64,000 nucleotides of DNA, taken from positions 18,309 through 82,308 of the forward strand of contig CAYOLV010000008.1 in the NCBI GenBank assembly GCA_964404895.1, written 5' to 3'. This document shows positions 33,258-42,194 of this stretch, piece by piece. Below the pieces are notes generated by a model that saw only the letters and a program-made list of their open reading frames with translations, made no database searches and was not told where the DNA came from. The translations under genes and the position numbers were made by a program. Numbering within the stretch: the stretch's first letter is position 1; the number at the start of each line of letters is the position of its first letter. Source of the DNA: JBGSUZ01 sp964404895 (GTDB taxonomy: Bacteria > Bacillota > Clostridia > Peptostreptococcales > Acidaminobacteraceae).

Positions 33258-33575
33258 ATGGCTAACAAACCAAGCCAAAAAATCAGAATCAAATTGAAAT
33301 CTTACGATCACAAAGTCCTTGACAGTTCAGCTCTTAAAATTGTTGACACTGCTAAGAAAACTGGTGCGGAAGTAGCGGGTCCTATCCCACTTCCTACTAA
33401 GAAAGAAATCATCACAATTCTTAGAGCGGTACATAAGTACAAAGACTCTAGAGAACAATTTGAAATGAGAACACACAAAAGATTAATCGACATCCTCAAC
33501 CCAACACCAAAAACTGTTGACGCGTTGATGAAACTCGACTTACCTGCTGGTGTTCACATCGAAATCAAATTATAG
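33258..33575 (+). CDS. rpsJ: 30S ribosomal protein S10
   Basis: 105 residues (NusE), also part of antitermination complexes with NusB. Recognised by IRIKLKSYDHKVLDSSALKI and FEMRTHKRLIDILNP. The ATG at 33258 follows AAAGGAGGG. First gene of the S10-spc-alpha array. Confidence 0.97.
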   Translation: MANKPSQKIRIKLKSYDHKVLDSSALKIVDTAKKTGAEVAGPIPLPTKKEIITILRAVHKYKDSREQFEMRTHKRLIDILNPTPKTVDALMKLDLPAGVHIEIKL

Positions 33576-33674
33576 TATTAAATCGTTACTAAGATTCAGG
33601 TTTATCATAGATGACCTACAATTCTTAGTATGATTGCTAAGCAATCCGCTGTAAGATTATTGGGAGGTGTAGTA

Positions 33675-34307
33675 ATGTTAGGATTATTAGGAAAAAAAAT
33701 CGGGATGACACAAGTTTTCGATGCAACTGGAAACATGATCCCAGTAACTGTTGTAGAAGCAGGTCCTTTGTTTGTTACTCAAATCAAGACTGTAGAAACT
33801 GATGGTTACAACGCTATTCAAGTCGCTTTCGGCGATTTAAAAGAAAGCAGAGCCAACAAACCTGTTAAAGGTCACTTTGCAAAAGCTGGCGTGTCTCTTA
33901 AAAAACACGTTAGAGAATTCAGAGTGGAAGACGTTACTGCTTTCACAGTAGGCCAAGAAATCAAAGCAGATATCTTTGAAGCTGGCGCGATTGTTGACGT
34001 TTCTGGTACTTCTAAGGGTAAAGGAACTCAAGGTACTATCAAAAGATGGAATACTGGTAGAGGTCCTGAAACTCACGGTTCTAAACACCACAGATTACCT
34101 GGTTCACTCGGTGCGGGTACATACCCTGCAAGAGTTATCAAAGGTATGACAATGGCTGGACGTATGGGTAGAGAAACTGTTACAATTCAAAACCTTCAAG
34201 TGGTTAGAGTTGAAGCAGACAGAAACCTTGTCTTGATCAAAGGTGCTATTCCAGGACCTAAAGGTACATTGGTAACAATCAACAAAGCAGTCAAAGCTAG
34301 CAAATAA
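33675..34307 (+). CDS. rplC: 50S ribosomal protein L3
   Basis: 210 residues; an early assembly protein near the peptidyl-transferase centre. MLGLLGKKIGMTQVFD and the loop KRWNTGRGPETHGSKHHRLP identify it. The ATG at 33675 follows GGGAGGTG; a longer upstream frame is rejected. Confidence 0.97.
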   Translation: MLGLLGKKIGMTQVFDATGNMIPVTVVEAGPLFVTQIKTVETDGYNAIQVAFGDLKESRANKPVKGHFAKAGVSLKKHVREFRVEDVTAFTVGQEIKADIFEAGAIVDVSGTSKGKGTQGTIKRWNTGRGPETHGSKHHRLPGSLGAGTYPARVIKGMTMAGRMGRETVTIQNLQVVRVEADRNLVLIKGAIPGPKGTLVTINKAVKASK

Positions 34308-34338
34308 TTGATTCTGGCTTAGGAAAGGAGGATACAAC

Positions 34339-34962
34339 GTGCCTAATTTAGACGTACTCAACATTATGGGTAACAAAGTTGGAGAAATCCAATTAAATGA
34401 TACGGTATTTGGCGCAGAAGTTAACAGAGAAGTTCTACATCAAGTAGTTGTTAACTATCTTGCTAACCAAAGACAAGGTACACAATCTGCTAAAACTAGA
34501 GCAGAAGTTAGAGGTGGCGGCAGAAAGCCATTTAGACAAAAAGGTACAGGTAATGCAAGACAAGGTACAATCAGAGCGCCTCACTTCATTGGTGGTGGTG
34601 TTGTGTTTGCTCCAAAACCAAGAGACTACTCATACACACTTCCTAAAAAAGTGAAGAGAGCAGCTCTTAGATCAGCACTCAGCTCAAAAGTAGCAAATAA
34701 CGAGATGATCGTTCTTGATGCTTTCGAAATGGCTGCTCCAAAGACAAAAGAGATGATGGCTGTACTTAAGAACCTCAATGTCACTGGCAAGGCGTTAATC
34801 GTAACTCTTGACAAAAATGACAATGTGGTCTTCTCTGCTAACAATCTTCCAGGCGTTGCGACTTCATTTGTAGGTCAAATTAACGTCTATGAAATTCTCA
34901 ACCACACTAGCTTAGTTGTTACTAAAGCTGCTGTTGAAAAACTTGAGGAGGTGTATGCATAA
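34339..34962 (+). CDS. rplD: 50S ribosomal protein L4
   Basis: 207 residues with the exit-tunnel loop GGGRKPFRQKGTGNARQGT. GTG start after AAAGGAGG. L4 autoregulates the S10 operon in enterobacteria; whether it does so here is unknown. It overlaps rplW by one base (TAATG). Confidence 0.97.
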   Translation: MPNLDVLNIMGNKVGEIQLNDTVFGAEVNREVLHQVVVNYLANQRQGTQSAKTRAEVRGGGRKPFRQKGTGNARQGTIRAPHFIGGGVVFAPKPRDYSYTLPKKVKRAALRSALSSKVANNEMIVLDAFEMAAPKTKEMMAVLKNLNVTGKALIVTLDKNDNVVFSANNLPGVATSFVGQINVYEILNHTSLVVTKAAVEKLEEVYA

Positions 34963-35252
34963 TGAAAACCTCTTATGATGTAGTCATTAGACCAGTAATA
35001 ACTGAAAATGCAATGATGGGTGCTGCTGAAAAGAAGTACACATTCGAAGTGCATAAAGATGCAAACAAAACGGAAATCAAACAAGCTATTGAACAAATCT
35101 TTGGCGTTAAAGTTGAAAAAATCAACACAATGAACGTTAAAGGCAAGTTCAAGAGACAAGGCCGATTTGAAGGATATACTTCCAGCTGGAAGAAAGCTAT
35201 CGTAAAACTCTCTGCAGACAGCAAGGATATTGAATTCTTTGAAGGTATGTAG
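34962..35252 (+). CDS. rplW: 50S ribosomal protein L23
   Basis: 96 residues. L23 lies at the tunnel exit and docks trigger factor and SRP. Recognised by DVVIRPVITENAMM and FGVKVEKINTMNVKGK. Coupled to rplD by TAATG. Confidence 0.96.
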   Translation: MKTSYDVVIRPVITENAMMGAAEKKYTFEVHKDANKTEIKQAIEQIFGVKVEKINTMNVKGKFKRQGRFEGYTSSWKKAIVKLSADSKDIEFFEGM

Positions 35253-35283
35253 GAGCCAGCATTATTAAAGGAGGGTAAGAACT

Positions 35284-36114
35284 ATGGGAATCAGAGGATT
35301 TAAACCAACTTCTCCTGCTATCAGACAAATGACTGTTTCTACATTTGAAGAAATCACGAAGTCTACGCCGGAAAAGTCTTTATGTATATCATTAAAGAAA
35401 AACTCAGGTAGAAATAACCAGGGTAAGATCACCGTTCGTCACAGAGGTGGCGGTTCAAAAATTAAATACAGAATCATCGACTTTAAAAGAACTAAAGACG
35501 ATGTGCCTGCAAAAGTTACTTCAATCGAGTACGATCCTAACAGATCTGCAAACATTGCACTTGTAACTTACGCTGATGGTGAAAAGAGATACATCTTGGC
35601 ACCTTACAAATTAAACGTTGGCGACACAATTGTTTCAGGTCCAAACGTAGATATTAAAATCGGTAACGCGTTACCACTGATCAACATTCCAGTAGGTACA
35701 GTTATCCACAATATCGAATTGAAGCCTGGCAAAGGTGCTCAGCTCGTTAGATCTGCTGGTAACTCGGCTCAATTGATGGCTAAAGAAGGCAAAATGGCTC
35801 TTCTCAGATTACCATCAGGTGAAACTAGAAACGTTAGAAGCGAATGTAGAGCGACTATCGGTCAAGTTGGAAATATCGACCACGAGAAAATCAACGTTGG
35901 TAAAGCTGGTAGAACTAGACACATGGGCATCAGACCTACAGTCAGAGGTTCTGTAATGAACCCTTGCGATCACCCTCACGGTGGTGGTGAAGGTAGAACT
36001 CCAATCGGTAGACCTGCACCAGTGACACCTTGGGGTAAACCAGCACTTGGTTACAAAACTAGAAAGAAACACAAATCATCTGATAAATTAATCGTTTCAA
36101 AAAGAAAGAAATAG
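35284..36114 (+). CDS. rplB: 50S ribosomal protein L2
   Basis: 276 residues, standard length; needed for subunit joining and peptidyl transfer. The conserved VMNPCDHPHGGGEGRTPIGR carries the universally conserved histidine. RBS AAAGGAGGG. Confidence 0.98.
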   Translation: MGIRGFKPTSPAIRQMTVSTFEEITKSTPEKSLCISLKKNSGRNNQGKITVRHRGGGSKIKYRIIDFKRTKDDVPAKVTSIEYDPNRSANIALVTYADGEKRYILAPYKLNVGDTIVSGPNVDIKIGNALPLINIPVGTVIHNIELKPGKGAQLVRSAGNSAQLMAKEGKMALLRLPSGETRNVRSECRATIGQVGNIDHEKINVGKAGRTRHMGIRPTVRGSVMNPCDHPHGGGEGRTPIGRPAPVTPWGKPALGYKTRKKHKSSDKLIVSKRKK

Positions 36115-36192
36115 TTTGGGCAATGGAGGGTAAGGCAGCGGCCTAAATCCTCTTCCAAACGATTCACTCGGTGAAGGGAGGAAACACAACAC

Positions 36193-36468
36193 ATGAGCAG
36201 ATCGCTTAAAAAAGGACCTTTTGTTCACAAAGCTTTACTTCGTAACATCGAAGAAATGAACAAAAATGATGATAGAAAAGTTATCAAAACTTGGTCAAGA
36301 TCTTCTACAATTTTCCCTCAGTTCGTAGGGCACACAATTGCAGTACATGATGGCAAAAAACACATTCCTGTATATGTAACTGAAGACATGATCGGTCACA
36401 AACTTGGGGAGTTCGCTCCAACAAGAACATTCAAAGGTCATGCTGGAGATAAGAAGAGCGGTAGATAA
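36193..36468 (+). CDS. rpsS: 30S ribosomal protein S19
   Basis: 91 residues. RSLKKGPFVHKALL and TWSRSSTIFPQFVGHTIAVH are S19 signatures; it sits in the 30S head with S13. RBS GGGAGG. Confidence 0.97.
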   Translation: MSRSLKKGPFVHKALLRNIEEMNKNDDRKVIKTWSRSSTIFPQFVGHTIAVHDGKKHIPVYVTEDMIGHKLGEFAPTRTFKGHAGDKKSGR

Positions 36469-36497
36469 TCTCAAATGACTGGAAGGAGGTTGAAGTA

Positions 36498-36833
36498 ATG
36501 AAAGCTAAAGCAGAAGCTAAATATATGAGAGTTTCTCCAAGAAAGATGAAACCAATCGCTGACTTGGTAAGAGGCAAAAGCGTAAAAGAAGCAAAAGCCA
36601 TTCTTAAATTCACACCTAATAAAGGTGCAAGAGTATTCCTTAAGGTTTTGGAATCGGCAATCGCTAACGCTGAAAACAATCACCACATGAACGCAGATAG
36701 TTTGTTCGTATCGGACATCTACGCTAACCAAGGACCTACAATGAAGAGATTCAGAGCTGGTTCACAAGGTAGAGCTAATCCAATGCTCAGAAGAACAAGC
36801 CACGTTGGCGTTATGGTCGCTGAAAGACAATAG
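36498..36833 (+). CDS. rplV: 50S ribosomal protein L22
   Basis: 111 residues. The beta-hairpin loop (PTMKRFRAGSQGRANPMLRR) reaches into the exit tunnel, a macrolide site in the family. RBS GGAAGGAGG. Confidence 0.97.
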   Translation: MKAKAEAKYMRVSPRKMKPIADLVRGKSVKEAKAILKFTPNKGARVFLKVLESAIANAENNHHMNADSLFVSDIYANQGPTMKRFRAGSQGRANPMLRRTSHVGVMVAERQ

Positions 36834-36849
36834 TAAGGAGGGGTAATCG

Positions 36850-37641
36850 ATGGGTCAAAAAGTAAGCCCACACGGTTTAAGAGTCGGTATTATTAAAGAT
36901 TGGGACTCTAAATGGTATGCAGACAAGAAAAACTTTTCCGATTTATTAATAGAAGATTTTGAAATCAGAAAGTATGTTAAGAAAACACTTTACACTTCTG
37001 GTATTTCAAGAGTCTATATCGATAGAGCGGCTAACAATAAGGTTCACGTAAACATCTTCACTGCTAAACCAGGTATGATTGTTGGCAGAGGCGGAGAAAA
37101 CATCAAGAAGATTAAAGATGATCTTACAAAACTCACTGGTAAAACAATTCAGTTAGATATTTCTGAAGTAGATATGCCAGACGGAGACGCGCAACTTGTT
37201 GCTGAGAACATCGCACTTCAACTTGAAAGACGTGTTACTTTCAGAAGAGCTATGAAACAATCTATCCAAAGAACTATGAGAGTTAATGGCGTAGAAGGTA
37301 TCAAAGTTGCTACAGCTGGTAGACTTGGTGGCGCGGAAATCGCAAGAACTGAAGGCTACAGCGAAGGTAATGTTCCACTTTCAACGTTAAGAGCTGATAT
37401 CGACTACGGTTTTGCTGAAGCTGATACAACTTATGGTAAGATTGGTGTTAAAGTTTGGATTTACAAAGGTGAAGTTCTTCCTAGCGCAAACGGCGAAAGC
37501 ATTCTTCAAAGAAAAGAAGCTAAAAAAGCCAAAGCACCTAGAGAAAACAACAACAGAAATCCAAGAAACAACAACAACAATAATAACAAACCATTCAACA
37601 AAGCTAAAAAACCTAACGAAAGCCCTTCAGTAGAAGAGTAA
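36850..37641 (+). CDS. rpsC: 30S ribosomal protein S3 with an Asn-rich tail
   Basis: 263 residues, longer than the usual 215-235. Core: MGQKVSPHGLRVGIIKDWDS, the KH domain GMIVGRGGENIKKI and the C-terminal S3 domain ending near residue 215. The last ~45 residues are a basic, Asn-rich low-complexity tail (NNNRNPRNNNNNNN). S3 lines the mRNA entry tunnel. RBS AAGGAGGGG. Confidence 0.96.
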   Translation: MGQKVSPHGLRVGIIKDWDSKWYADKKNFSDLLIEDFEIRKYVKKTLYTSGISRVYIDRAANNKVHVNIFTAKPGMIVGRGGENIKKIKDDLTKLTGKTIQLDISEVDMPDGDAQLVAENIALQLERRVTFRRAMKQSIQRTMRVNGVEGIKVATAGRLGGAEIARTEGYSEGNVPLSTLRADIDYGFAEADTTYGKIGVKVWIYKGEVLPSANGESILQRKEAKKAKAPRENNNRNPRNNNNNNNKPFNKAKKPNESPSVEE

Positions 37642-37688
37642 TCGGTCTGAAATAGATAGTAAAGTTAACGGAAGGAGGCTGTACACAC

Positions 37689-38129
37689 ATGTTAATGCCT
37701 AAAAGAGTGAAACGTCGTAGAGTCCACAGAGGCCGCATGAAAGGTACTGCACAAAAAGGCAATGCCATCGCATACGGAGATTACGCTTTAGTGGCTATGG
37801 AGCCAGCTTGGATCACTTCTAGACAAATTGAAGCTGCTCGTATCGCGATCAACAGATATATCAAAAGAGGCGGTAAGGTTTGGATTAAAATCTTCCCTCA
37901 CAAACCAGTAACAAGAAAACCAGCTGAAACTCGTATGGGTGCCGGTAAAGGTTCTCCAGAGTATTGGGTAGCAGTTGTTAAACCAGGTAGAATTTTGTAT
38001 GAACTTTCAGGAGTAAATGAAGAAACAGCAAGAGAAGCAATGAGACTTGCTGCTAACAAACTTCCTATCAAATGTAAGTTCATGAAGCGTGAGGAAGTTG
38101 CAAAGGGTGGTGAATCTAATGAATGCTAA
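37689..38129 (+). CDS. rplP: 50S ribosomal protein L16
   Basis: 146 residues. MLMPKRVKRRRVHRGRMKG and MGAGKGSPEYWVAVVKPG are L16 signatures; it helps position A-site tRNA. RBS GGAAGGAGG. The 3' end overlaps rpmC by 11 nt. Confidence 0.97.
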   Translation: MLMPKRVKRRRVHRGRMKGTAQKGNAIAYGDYALVAMEPAWITSRQIEAARIAINRYIKRGGKVWIKIFPHKPVTRKPAETRMGAGKGSPEYWVAVVKPGRILYELSGVNEETAREAMRLAANKLPIKCKFMKREEVAKGGESNEC

Positions 38130-38304
38130 TAAACTCAGAGAACTCACTGACAAAGAGTTAGCATCAAAGCTTAACGATCTTAAAAGCGAATTATTTAACC
38201 TTAGATTCCAATTGGCTACTGGTCAATTAGAGAACCCAATGAAAATCCAAGGTGTTAAAAAAGATATCGCGCGTGTTAAGACTGTCTTAAGAGAAAGAGC
38301 TTAA
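38119..38304 (+). CDS. rpmC: 50S ribosomal protein L29
   Basis: 61 residues, two helices, with LRELTDKELASKLNDLKSEL and FQLATGQLENPMKI. The ATG at 38119 follows AAGGGTGGTG inside rplP; an earlier in-frame reading would lie deeper inside rplP and is rejected. Confidence 0.95.
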   Translation: MNANKLRELTDKELASKLNDLKSELFNLRFQLATGQLENPMKIQGVKKDIARVKTVLRERA

Positions 38305-38324
38305 TGGCGAAGGAGGTAAGAGCC

Positions 38325-38582
38325 GTGGAAGAAAGAGCAAGAAGAAAAGTTAAAATGGGCATCGTTGTTTCCGATAAAATGGACAAAACCATCGTCGTTA
38401 AGATCGAAGACTTCGTAAGACACCCACTTTACGGTAAGCGTGTTAAGAGAACTAAAAAATTCAAAGCGCATGATGAATTAAACACATGTGGCATTGGCGA
38501 TAAAGTAAAAATCATGGAAACAAGACCACTCTCTAGAGATAAGAGATGGAGACTTGTGGAAATTATTGAAAAAGCGAAGTAA
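38325..38582 (+). CDS. rpsQ: 30S ribosomal protein S17
   Basis: 85 residues: RRKVKMGIVVSDKMDKTIVV and ETRPLSRDKRWRLVEI. I choose the GTG at 38325 because AAGGAGG lies 8 nt before it and this gives the family length. An ATG at 38304 overlaps the rpmC stop and has no ribosome site; it would add seven residues. Confidence 0.93.
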   Translation: MEERARRKVKMGIVVSDKMDKTIVVKIEDFVRHPLYGKRVKRTKKFKAHDELNTCGIGDKVKIMETRPLSRDKRWRLVEIIEKAK

Positions 38583-38611
38583 TCTTTGCTGATCGGAAGG
38601 AGGTAATAAGC

Positions 38612-38980
38612 ATGATCCAACAAGAAACCCGACTTAAAGTTGCCGACAACTCAGGTGCTAAAGAACTTCTTTGTATCCGTGTTTTAGGTGGTTCTAAAAG
38701 ATACTATGGTAGCATTGGTGATGTCATCGTTTGTGCGGTTAAAAATGCAACGCCAGGCGGAGTTGTTAAAAAGGGTGACGTAGTAAAAGCTGTTATTGTT
38801 AGATCCGTAAGCGGAGTTAGAAGAAACGACGGTAGCTATCTCAAATTTGATGAAAATGCTGCGGTTATCATAAAAGATGACTTATCTCCAATAGGAACTC
38901 GTATCTTTGGCCCTGTTGCAAGAGAATTGAGAGATAAGAAATTCACTAAGATCGTTTCTCTTGCTCCAGAAGTTTTATAG
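38612..38980 (+). CDS. rplN: 50S ribosomal protein L14
   Basis: 122 residues, with MIQQETRLKVADNSGAKELL and FGPVARELRDKKFTKIVSLA. It forms an intersubunit bridge. RBS GGAAGGAGG. Confidence 0.98.
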   Translation: MIQQETRLKVADNSGAKELLCIRVLGGSKRYYGSIGDVIVCAVKNATPGGVVKKGDVVKAVIVRSVSGVRRNDGSYLKFDENAAVIIKDDLSPIGTRIFGPVARELRDKKFTKIVSLAPEVL

Positions 38981-39001
38981 TAAGAGTGGGAGGTGCATTG
39001 T

Positions 39002-39313
39002 ATGCGAATTAAAAAAGGCGACACAGTTGTTGTAGTGGCTGGTAAAGATAAAGGCAAAAAAGGTAAAGTTATTCAAGCGATGCCTACTGAAAGCAGAGTA
39101 ATCGTTGAAAACGTTAACATGGTAACTAAGCATAAAAAACCTAATCAAAGAGTTCAACAAGGTGGCATCGTTCATCAAGAAGCACCAATTAACGTTTCAA
39201 ACGTTATGATTCTTGATCCTAAAGAAAAAGTTGCTACTAGAATAGGTTACAAAGTGCTTGAAAACGGTAAAAAAGTCAGAATTGCTAAGAAATCTGGCGA
39301 AGTGTTAGACTAA
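39002..39313 (+). CDS. rplX: 50S ribosomal protein L24
   Basis: 103 residues with an N-terminal KOW motif (KKGDTVVVVAGKDKGKKGKV). It starts 50S assembly. The ATG at 39002 follows GGGAGGTG; three extra upstream residues are possible but the alternative overlaps the ribosome site. Confidence 0.96.
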   Translation: MRIKKGDTVVVVAGKDKGKKGKVIQAMPTESRVIVENVNMVTKHKKPNQRVQQGGIVHQEAPINVSNVMILDPKEKVATRIGYKVLENGKKVRIAKKSGEVLD

Positions 39314-39339
39314 TCTAACTCGGAAGGAGGTTTGTACAC

Positions 39340-39879
39340 ATGGCAAGATTTAAAGAAAAATATAATCAAGAAGTCACTAAGGCCTTGATGGAAAAATTCC
39401 AATACAGCAATGTTATGGAAATTCCTAAAATAGAAAAAATCGTTGTGAACATGGGTCTTGGCGAAGCTAAAGATAACCCAAAAGCTGTTCAAGTTGCCGT
39501 AGCTGAACTTGCTACAATTACAGGTCAACAGCCAGTTGTCACAAAAGCAAAAAAATCAATTGCGAACTTCAAATTAAGAGAAGGTATGCCAATTGGTACA
39601 AAAGTAACGCTTAGAGGCGAAACAATGTATGAGTTCATGGACAGATTGTTCACAATCGCACTTCCACGTGTAAGAGACTTCAAAGGCACAAATGCTAACG
39701 CATTTGATGGTAGAGGAAACTATACGTTAGGTGTTAAAGAGCAATTAATCTTCCCTGAAATCGAATACGATAAAATCGACAAAGTAAGAGGTATGGACAT
39801 TACGTTTGTTACTACTGCTAAGTCAGATGAAGAAGCTCGTGAACTCTTAACGTTAATGGGCATGCCATTCAGCAAATAA
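39340..39879 (+). CDS. rplE: 50S ribosomal protein L5
   Basis: 179 residues. It binds 5S rRNA and contacts P-site tRNA. Recognised by KIEKIVVNMGLGEAKDN and FPEIEYDKIDKVRGMDI. RBS GGAAGGAGG. Confidence 0.98.
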   Translation: MARFKEKYNQEVTKALMEKFQYSNVMEIPKIEKIVVNMGLGEAKDNPKAVQVAVAELATITGQQPVVTKAKKSIANFKLREGMPIGTKVTLRGETMYEFMDRLFTIALPRVRDFKGTNANAFDGRGNYTLGVKEQLIFPEIEYDKIDKVRGMDITFVTTAKSDEEARELLTLMGMPFSK

Positions 39880-39892
39880 GGAGGGGTAGCAA

Positions 39893-40078
39893 ATGGCTAA
39901 AAAATCAATGAAAGTCAAACAAGCCAGAGCACCTAAATATGCGACTCAAGCATATACAAGATGTAGAGTGTGCGGTAGACCACATGCTGTTCTTAGAAAA
40001 TTCGGTATCTGCCGTATTTGTTTTAGAGAATTAGCTTACAAAGGTCAAATACCAGGTGTGAGAAAAGCAAGCTGGTAG
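39893..40078 (+). CDS. rpsN: 30S ribosomal protein S14, zinc type
   Basis: 61-residue short S14 with Cys24, Cys27, Cys40 and Cys43 forming the zinc site (CRVCGRPHAVLRKFGICRIC). It lies between rplE and rpsH as usual. RBS AAGGAGGGG. Confidence 0.97.
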   Translation: MAKKSMKVKQARAPKYATQAYTRCRVCGRPHAVLRKFGICRICFRELAYKGQIPGVRKASW

Positions 40079-40102
40079 AAAAAGAGGAAGGAGGTATTGT
40101 TC

Positions 40103-40504
40103 ATGAGTATGACAACAGATCCAATCGCAGATATGCTGACCAGAATCAGAAACGCTAATATGGTAAAACATACAAGTGTTGACGTTCCAGCATCAAACGT
40201 TAAAAAGAGATTAGCTGAAATCCTTTTATCTGAAGGTTTCGTTAAAAGCTATGATATAATCGATGATGGCTTACAAGGGATCATCAGAATTGAACTTAAA
40301 TACGGAGAAGGCAAAGAGAGAGTTATTAGCGGCCTTAAAAGAATTTCTAAGCCTGGTCTTAGAGTTTACGCAAAGAAAACTGATATTCCTAGAGTACTTG
40401 GGGGTCTCGGTATCGCGATCATCTCTACTTCTAACGGTATCATAACTGACAAAGATGCAAGAAAACTTGGCGTTGGCGGAGAAGTTATCTGCTACGTTTG
40501 GTAA
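40103..40504 (+). CDS. rpsH: 30S ribosomal protein S8
   Basis: 133 residues: TDPIADMLTRIRNANMVKH and ISTSNGIITDKDARKLGVGG. It binds the central 16S domain and in enterobacteria represses spc translation. The ATG at 40103 is chosen over a TTG two codons earlier given the AAGGAGG spacing. Confidence 0.97.
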   Translation: MSMTTDPIADMLTRIRNANMVKHTSVDVPASNVKKRLAEILLSEGFVKSYDIIDDGLQGIIRIELKYGEGKERVISGLKRISKPGLRVYAKKTDIPRVLGGLGIAIISTSNGIITDKDARKLGVGGEVICYVW

Positions 40505-40537
40505 AATTAACGGGATGAAGTAGGAGGTGCAAAACAA

Positions 40538-41080
40538 ATGTCAAGAATAGGTAGATTGCCAATTACGATCCCACAAGGCGTGACAGTTACTGTAGACGCT
40601 GTGAACGTTGTAACTGTTAAAGGTCCTTTGGGACAGTTAAGTCAACCAATCAATAAAGATATGCAAGTTAATATAGAAGGCGATGTTATCACTGTCGTAA
40701 GACCTACTGATAACAAATTACACAGATCACTCCATGGTCTTAGCCGTACACTAATCAACAATATGGTTGAAGGTGTTACAAAAGGCTACGAGCGCAAACT
40801 CAAGATCGTTGGTGTTGGTTACCGTGCCGCTAAAACTGGTAAGAACTTAGAGTTAACTCTTGGTTTCTCACATCCAGTAGTCATGCAAGATCCAGAAGGT
40901 CTTACAGTTGAAGTGCCTTCACAAACTGATATCATCGTAAAAGGTATCGACAAGCAAGCTGTTGGTAACTATGCTGCGAAAATCAGAGAGTGGAGACAAC
41001 CTGAGCCTTACAAAGGTAAAGGTATCCGTTACGAGAACGAAAACGTTAGACGTAAGGAAGGCAAAACTGGTAAGAAGTAA
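40538..41080 (+). CDS. rplF: 50S ribosomal protein L6
   Basis: 180 residues, two duplicated domains: MSRIGRLPITIPQGVTVTV and the C-terminal EPYKGKGIRYENENVRRKEG. Located near the sarcin-ricin loop. RBS TAGGAGGTG. Confidence 0.98.
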   Translation: MSRIGRLPITIPQGVTVTVDAVNVVTVKGPLGQLSQPINKDMQVNIEGDVITVVRPTDNKLHRSLHGLSRTLINNMVEGVTKGYERKLKIVGVGYRAAKTGKNLELTLGFSHPVVMQDPEGLTVEVPSQTDIIVKGIDKQAVGNYAAKIREWRQPEPYKGKGIRYENENVRRKEGKTGKK

Positions 41081-41102
41081 TTAAGAAAGGAGTGACACGT
41101 CC

Positions 41103-41471
41103 ATGATCAACAAGACAAATAAGAATGTTAGACGTGTAGGCCGTCAGCTTCGCGTTCGTAAGAAAGTAGCTGGAACTGCAGCACGTCCAAGACTTAACAT
41201 TTTTAGAAGTGCAAACAATATTTATGCACAAATTATCGATGATACGAACGGCACAACTTTAGTTGCTGCTTCTACACTTGATAAAGAAATCAAAGCTGAG
41301 TTCGCTCATACTGGCAATAAAGCTGCTGCTAAAGCAGTCGGTACTGCAGTTGCGAAAAAAGCACTTGAGAAGGGTATCACTAAAGTTGTGTACGACAGAG
41401 CTGGATACCTCTATCACGGAAGAGTTAAAGAACTAGCAGAAGGGGCTAGAGAAGCTGGCCTAGAATTCTAG
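41103..41471 (+). CDS. rplR: 50S ribosomal protein L18
   Basis: 122 residues, a 5S rRNA binder with L5. Recognised by RPRLNIFRSANNIYAQIIDD and DRAGYLYHGRVKELAEGARE. RBS AAAGGAG. Confidence 0.97.
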   Translation: MINKTNKNVRRVGRQLRVRKKVAGTAARPRLNIFRSANNIYAQIIDDTNGTTLVAASTLDKEIKAEFAHTGNKAAAKAVGTAVAKKALEKGITKVVYDRAGYLYHGRVKELAEGAREAGLEF

Positions 41472-41487
41472 TAAGGGAGGTTAACGC

Positions 41488-41991
41488 ATGAGCCGCATTA
41501 TTGATGCAAGCAAACTTGAGCTTAAAGAACAAGTTATTCATATCAACCGCGTAACGAAAGTTGTTAAAGGCGGTAGAAACTTTAGATTTAGCGCATTAGT
41601 CGTTGTCGGTGACGAGAACGGTCATGTCGGTGTTGGTACTGGTAAAGCTCAGGAAGTTCCTGAAGCAATCAGAAAAGCAATCGAAGACGCTAAGAAAAAA
41701 CTCGTTTACGTACCAAGAGTTGGTACAACAGTTCCTCACGCACTTCATGGCGAATTTGGTTCAGGCAAAGTCCTAATCATGCCTGCCGTTGAAGGTACAG
41801 GTGTAATCGCTGGTGGTCCAGTACGTGCTGTACTAGAACTTGCTGGCGTAAAAGACGTAAGAGCTAAGTCTCTTGGTAGCAACAACAGAAGAAACATGGT
41901 TAACGCAACACTTGAAGGTCTTAAAAACATGAAGACTATTGAAGATGTAGCGAAACTCAGAGGAAAATCTGTTGAAGAAATTCGTGGTTAA
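41488..41991 (+). CDS. rpsE: 30S ribosomal protein S5
   Basis: 167 residues: double-stranded RNA-binding-like N-domain (VKGGRNFRFSALVVVGDENG) and C-domain IAGGPVRAVLELAGVKDVRA. A fidelity protein at the mRNA entry. RBS GGGAGG. Confidence 0.98.
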   Translation: MSRIIDASKLELKEQVIHINRVTKVVKGGRNFRFSALVVVGDENGHVGVGTGKAQEVPEAIRKAIEDAKKKLVYVPRVGTTVPHALHGEFGSGKVLIMPAVEGTGVIAGGPVRAVLELAGVKDVRAKSLGSNNRRNMVNATLEGLKNMKTIEDVAKLRGKSVEEIRG

Positions 41992-42005
41992 GGAGGTACC
42001 TAAGC

Positions 42006-42173
42006 ATGAAAGTTCAATTAGTTAAGAGTCCAATTGGCATTATCCCAAAACACAAAAAAACGGTTCAAGCTTTAGGCCTCAGAAAAGTAGGTCAAATCGT
42101 TGAAAAGCAAGACAATGCCCAAATGAGAGGCATGATTCAACAAGTAAGCTACCTTTTGAAAGTAGTTGAATAA
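42006..42173 (+). CDS. rpmD: 50S ribosomal protein L30
   Basis: A 55-residue protein that I read directly from the sequence. It begins MKVQLVKSPIGIIPKHKKTV and continues QALGLRKVGQIVEKQDNAQM, which is the L30 pattern. AAGGAGGTAC precedes the ATG. It fills the gap between rpsE and rplO, its invariant position. Confidence 0.96.
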   Translation: MKVQLVKSPIGIIPKHKKTVQALGLRKVGQIVEKQDNAQMRGMIQQVSYLLKVVE

Positions 42174-42194
42174 AGCAAAAAAGGAGGTGTCGAG

